From NCBI RefSeq assembly GCF_902497555.1, contig NZ_CABVGP010000004.1, positions 310,001-374,000 on the forward strand: 64,000 nucleotides of DNA, in the 5' to 3' direction. Positions 60,815-64,000 of the stretch are shown piece by piece. Both the position numbers and the translations under genes were made by a program. The notes under the pieces are model-generated. The model was not told the origin of the DNA, made no database searches, and saw only the letters and a program-made list of their open reading frames with translations. Source of the stretch: Amycolatopsis camponoti. GTDB lineage: Bacteria > Actinomycetota > Actinomycetes > Mycobacteriales > Pseudonocardiaceae. Positions within the stretch are counted from its first letter, which is position 1. Each line of letters begins with the position of its first letter.

Positions 60815-61867
60815 TCAGCCTCCGGAGCCGGATCGGTTGGCCCTGGCCAGCAGCCAGAGCAGCAGCGGGGCGCCGAGCACGCCGGTCACGATGCCGACCG
60901 GGAGCGCCGACGCCGTCAGCGAGCGGGCGATGATGTCGCTGCCCAGCACCACGACCGCGCCGGTGAGCGCGGACGCCGTGATCGGCGGCGAGGACAGCTT
61001 GGCGAGCCGTTGCGCGATCTGCGGCGAGGTCAGCGCGACGAACGAGATCGGGCCCGCCGACGCCGTCGCGAACGCGACCAGGCCGGCACCGGCCAGCAGC
61101 AGGCCCAGCCGGACCGGCTGCACCGGCGTGCCGAGCCCGGCGGCCACGTCGTCGCCGAGCAGCAGCGTCTGCATCCACCGGGACAGCGCCAGCACCAGCG
61201 GGAACAGCACGAGGAGCGCGAAGAACAGCGGGACGACGTGCTCCCAGCCGCGGTTGGCGAGGTTGCCGACCAGCCAGCCGATCGACGCCTGCGCGTCGGT
61301 GATCTGCGCTTTGCTCAGCAGGTAGTCGGTCAGGCTGGTGCACATCGCGAAGATCCCGATGCCCACCAGCAGGATCCGGTAGCCGGTGGTGCCGCGCCGC
61401 CACGCCAGCGCGTAGACCAGCAGCGCCGTGCACAGGCCGCCGAGGAGGCCGAGCGTGGTGGTGCCGAGCCCGCCGCCGAAGCCGAACGCGATCCCGGCGA
61501 CCACGGCCGTCGCCGCGCCCGCGTTGATGCCGATCATGTCCGGGCTGGCCAGCGGGTTGCGGGTGATGGTCTGGAACACCGCACCGGACGCGCCGAACGC
61601 GAGCCCGGCCAGCAGCCCGGTGAGCGCCCGGGGCAGCCGCAGTTCCTGCACGATGTAGCCGTTTCCGCTGTCGCCGCCGCCGAAGAGGCCGGACAGGACG
61701 TCGGACACGGTCATCGGGACGTCGCCGATCGTCATGCCCACGCAGAAGAGCACGAACGCGAGCACGGCGAGGATCACGGAGACGAGCAGCAGCCGGGGCC
61801 GGACCCGGCCGGACACCGAACCGGCGCGAAAGGTGACGCGGTCGCTCCGGATCTGCCGCAGGCTCAT
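60815..61867 (-). CDS. FecCD-family siderophore permease (second)
   Basis: A 350-residue permease with about ten helices: [42 protein letters not shown] is the FecCD N-terminal signature, and [19 protein letters not shown] the C-terminal loop contacting the ATPase. ATG 61867 overlaps the stop of a 26-codon small ORF by ATGA; a GTG six bases upstream is possible. Paired with the permease at 61946-62983 to form the heterodimeric importer. Confidence 0.92.
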   Translation of the reverse strand: MSLRQIRSDRVTFRAGSVSGRVRPRLLLVSVILAVLAFVLFCVGMTIGDVPMTVSDVLSGLFGGGDSGNGYIVQELRLPRALTGLLAGLAFGASGAVFQTITRNPLASPDMIGINAGAATAVVAGIAFGFGGGLGTTTLGLLGGLCTALLVYALAWRRGTTGYRILLVGIGIFAMCTSLTDYLLSKAQITDAQASIGWLVGNLANRGWEHVVPLFFALLVLFPLVLALSRWMQTLLLGDDVAAGLGTPVQPVRLGLLLAGAGLVAFATASAGPISFVALTSPQIAQRLAKLSSPPITASALTGAVVVLGSDIIARSLTASALPVGIVTGVLGAPLLLWLLARANRSGSGG

Positions 61868-61944
61868 GCGCACGCCTCGCTGACGCTCGGCGCGGCCTGA
61901 GCCGAAGGCGCAGTGTTGGTCGATTCGCTCGCACGCTCGCTCAT
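61864..61944 (-). CDS. 26-residue coupling ORF between the two permease genes
   Basis: ATG 61944 starts one base after the upstream permease stop and runs MSERASESTNTAPSAQAAPS through to a TGA overlapping the next permease ATG (ATGA). The peptide is low-complexity with no recognised domain. It probably functions, if at all, in translational coupling across the gap. Confidence 0.4.
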   Translation of the reverse strand: MSERASESTNTAPSAQAAPSVSEACA

Positions 61945-61945
61945 G

Positions 61946-62983
61946 TCAGGACTCCACGAGCTTGCGGCGGCGGACCAGGTAGATGAAGAACGGCGCGCCG
62001 AGGAACGCGACGATCACGCCCGCGCGGATCTCGCCCGGCCGCGCCACGATCCGGCCCAGGATGTCCGCGGCTAGCAGCAGGCACGGTGCGAGGATCGCGG
62101 TGTAGGGCAGCAGCCACCGGTGGTCGGGCCCGACCACGAACCGCACCGCGTGCGGGACGATCAGGCCGAGGAACACGATCGGCCCGGCGACGGCGACGGC
62201 GGCGCCGGTCAGCAGGGTGATCGCCAGCGCGCCCCGCAGCCGCAGCGGGCCGAGCTTCCGGCCGAGCGCGATCGCGACGTCGTCACCGAGCGCGAGGCTG
62301 TTCAACGCGGGGCCGCTCGCGATCGCCAGCACCACGCCGATGACGAGGAACGGCAGTACCTGCAGCAACGCGGTCGCGTCGACGCCGGAAAGCGAGCCGG
62401 CCGACCAGAAGCGGTAGCGGTTGAGCGCTACCGGGTCCGACAGCACCATCGCGCTGGTGAACGAGGAGAGCAGCGCCGTGACGGCGGCCCCGGCGAGCGC
62501 GAGCTTGACCGGGCTCGACCCGGCCCGCCCGCGCGTGCCGAGGTAGTAGACGACGGCCGTGGCGAGGAGCGCGCCGGCGAAGGCGAACCAGATGTAGCCG
62601 TAGAGCGAGCTGATCCCCAGCACGGTGATCGAGAACACGATGGCGAACGCGGCCCCGGCGCTGACGCCCAGCAGGCCCGGGTCGGCTAGGGGGTTGCGGG
62701 TGAGCGCCTGCATCACCGTGCCGGCCAGCCCGAGACCCGCGCCGACGAGGACCGCGAGGAGCGTCCGCGGCATCCGGACACTGTGGATGATCACCGCGTC
62801 CGCGGAGCCGTCGTCGTGCCACAGCACCTGCCAGACGGCACCGAACGAGATCTCCTTGGAGCCCAGCCAGACGCTCAGCAGGCACAGGAGAACGAGGACA
62901 CCGAGGGCGGCCAGGAGGCCGAGCGCGCGGCCCGTGTGTGGCGGGCGTCGCGTGAGAGCGATCCCTCCGGGGTCTGTTCGCAC
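61946..62983 (-). CDS. FecCD-family siderophore permease (first)
   Basis: A 345-residue permease with about ten helices: MPRTLLAVLVGAGLGLAGTVMQALTRNPLADPGLLGVSAGAAFAIV and GPIVFLGLIVPHAVRFVVGPDHRWLLPYTAILAPCLLLAADILGR are the FecCD signatures. Start taken as GTG 62983 (RTDPGGIALTRRPP cytosolic tail). It is the first gene of the importer, transcribed from the region holding the iron box at 63006, divergent from the NRPS. Confidence 0.93.
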   Translation of the reverse strand: MRTDPGGIALTRRPPHTGRALGLLAALGVLVLLCLLSVWLGSKEISFGAVWQVLWHDDGSADAVIIHSVRMPRTLLAVLVGAGLGLAGTVMQALTRNPLADPGLLGVSAGAAFAIVFSITVLGISSLYGYIWFAFAGALLATAVVYYLGTRGRAGSSPVKLALAGAAVTALLSSFTSAMVLSDPVALNRYRFWSAGSLSGVDATALLQVLPFLVIGVVLAIASGPALNSLALGDDVAIALGRKLGPLRLRGALAITLLTGAAVAVAGPIVFLGLIVPHAVRFVVGPDHRWLLPYTAILAPCLLLAADILGRIVARPGEIRAGVIVAFLGAPFFIYLVRRRKLVES

Positions 62984-63005
62984 CGCACCTCCGACTGGTA
63001 CCCAT

Positions 63006-63024
63006 TTAGGTAAGGCTAACCGAT
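63006..63024. promoter_or_regulatory. iron box (IdeR/DmdR-type) between importer and NRPS
   Basis: TTAGGTAAGGCTAACCGAT matches the 19-bp consensus TTAGGTTAGGCTAACCTAA at 16 positions. It lies 23 bases upstream of the permease start and 95 upstream of the NRPS start. Confidence 0.8.
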
Positions 63025-63055
63025 GGTACAGCAGTGCATTCTCACCCTCGGTTTG

Positions 63056-63069
63056 TTAGGTTGCCCTAA
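63056..63069. promoter_or_regulatory. compressed iron-box-like palindrome
   Basis: TTAGGTTGCCCTAA keeps the outer TTAGG...CCTAA arms but with only four bases between, shorter than the 19-bp consensus. NRPS-proximal and possibly a degenerate or half-site pair. Confidence 0.4.
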
Positions 63070-63118
63070 GTCCAAGCCCGGATCCGGGCATCTTGAGCAG
63101 CGGGAGGCTGGTCTACCG

Positions 63119-64000
63119 GTGAGCAACGGTGACGCTGTGCAGCAGGTGGCGGAGCTCGGATTCTGGCGTGACAGCCTCGCCTCGGCGCCGAAGGAGCTCC
63201 CGCTGCCGATCGACCGGCCGTACCCGGCTCGGGCGGTCCCGGCGCGGCTGACCCGGCCGCGGCCGGGTACCGATGAGCTGACGCTCCTCGCGGGTTTCGT
63301 CGTGCTGCTTTCCCGGTACGCGGGAACCGCCGACGTCGTCCTGGGCATCGGCTCGCTGGTGCCGCTGCGGGTCGATCTCGGTGGCTCGCCCGGGTTCGCG
63401 GACGTCGTCAAGCGGGTGCGTGACGCGCGTGAAGAGGCATTGGCCCACCGAGTGCCGTTCGACGACCTGGTCGCCGAAGTCGAGCCCGAGCCGGGGCGCG
63501 GGGGATCGGTGGTCGTCAACGTCGGCTTCGGCGCCGAGACCGACCTGCCCCTGGACGTGAACCTGGGTATCGACGGCGAAGAGCTGGTCGTCGACTACCG
63601 CGCCGACGTCCTCGACGAGTCCACAGTGGACCGCATGCTCGGGCACCTGGGCCACCTCCTGGCCGATGCCCGGAAGCGTCCACAGTGGCCGGTCGAACGC
63701 CTGGACCTGATGCCGGAGCCGGAACTGCGGCAGATCCTGCGCGAGTGGAACGACACCGATTTCGACGCGCCGCCGTCGACGCTGCCCGAGCTGTTCGCCG
63801 CCCGCGTCGCGGAAGCCCCGGACGCCGTGGCGCTCGTCTTCGAGGACGAGGAACTGACCTACGCCGAGCTGGACGCGCGCGCGAACCGGCTCGCCCACGT
63901 CCTGATCGGGCGCGGCGCCGGGCCGGAACGGGTGGTCGCGCTGGCCGTGCCGCGCTCCCTGGACATGGTCGTGGCCGAGCTGGCCGTGCTCAAGGCCGGC
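63119..64000 (+). CDS. siderophore non-ribosomal peptide synthetase, N-terminal part (3' end outside window)
   Basis: Open to the window end from GTG 63119 (294 codons). Residues 1-200 look like a shortened condensation-type domain: FWRDSLASAPKELPLPIDRPYPARA, LTLLAGFVVLLSRYAGTADVVLG, FADVVKRVRDAREEALAHRVPFDDLV, but no HHxxxDG motif is present, so it cannot condense. The adenylation domain begins ILREWNDTDFDAPPSTLPELFAARVAEAPDAVALVFEDEELTYAELDARANRLAHVL and reaches core A1/A2. It would activate the first hydroxyornithine-type unit. Divergent from the importer, with an iron box between. Confidence 0.9.
   Translation, partial: MSNGDAVQQVAELGFWRDSLASAPKELPLPIDRPYPARAVPARLTRPRPGTDELTLLAGFVVLLSRYAGTADVVLGIGSLVPLRVDLGGSPGFADVVKRVRDAREEALAHRVPFDDLVAEVEPEPGRGGSVVVNVGFGAETDLPLDVNLGIDGEELVVDYRADVLDESTVDRMLGHLGHLLADARKRPQWPVERLDLMPEPELRQILREWNDTDFDAPPSTLPELFAARVAEAPDAVALVFEDEELTYAELDARANRLAHVLIGRGAGPERVVALAVPRSLDMVVAELAVLKAG

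Overview
The window is very GC-rich actinomycete chromosome. GTG and TTG starts are frequent, genes are densely packed, and coupling by overlapping stop/start codons is common. Gene content (DasR-type operators, IdeR/DmdR-type iron boxes, a hydroxamate siderophore NRPS locus, secreted glycosidases, Methyltransf_19-type methyltransferase, ClpX-type zinc-finger small proteins) fits Pseudonocardiales, most likely Amycolatopsis or a close relative. The genus is inferred from gene families and sequence style only.

Layout. 0-2.9 kb: 3' end of a LysR regulator overlapping a class-A beta-lactamase-like serine hydrolase, a cysteine hydrolase and two small proteins. 2.85-12.1 kb: a complete selenocysteine locus, selD (-) / selC tRNA-Sec - selA - selB (+), followed by its client, a formate dehydrogenase operon (fdhA with an in-frame UGA and a bacterial SECIS hairpin, Fe-S subunit, NrfD-type membrane subunit). 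12.1-17.8 kb: CsbD protein and a minus-strand Mrp/Mnh-like antiporter operon (CPA1 antiporter, E, F, G, DUF4040, B, C, D) without a full-length A subunit. 18-23.9 kb: divergent GH78 alpha-L-rhamnosidase and GH54/CBM42 arabinofuranosidase with palindromic operators. 23.8-27.4 kb: DJ-1/PfpI membrane protein, small membrane protein and a NarL-type two-component system. 27.5-31.5 kb: GT4-GT2 double glycosyltransferase coupled to a radical SAM enzyme. 31.6-34.9 kb: GH25 muramidase, SGNH hydrolase and small regulators, including a 44-bp concentric dyad.

34.9-42.1 kb: methyltransferase, then a minus-strand set read as ATP-grasp enzyme -> protein with a papain-like Q/C/H/N signature -> TIR-domain protein, and a large orphan membrane protein. 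This is my best candidate for an undescribed system. 42.1-44.3 kb: a small lower-GC island with an AbiTii-domain gene, flanked by tRNA-Pro(GGG) and a decayed copy of that tRNA's 3' end plus terminator; a 20-bp direct repeat marks both sides. 44.4-48.1 kb: alginate-lyase-family enzyme and modular GH18 chitinase, both with dre-like DasR sites. 48.2-51.7 kb: PaaX regulator with enoyl-CoA hydratase, and an ABC-F ATPase. 51.7-57.1 kb: sugar ABC importer and GH36 alpha-galactosidase. 57.1-64 kb: coelichelin-like siderophore locus (formyltransferase, ornithine N-oxygenase, ABC ATPase, two FecCD permeases, start of an NRPS) with iron boxes; the NRPS runs off the window.

How it works together: the Sec locus carries its synthesis genes beside its apparent client; the polysaccharide genes pair secreted glycosidases with sugar uptake; the last 7 kb make and import an iron chelator. 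No CRISPR array, rRNA, intact transposase or integrase was seen.
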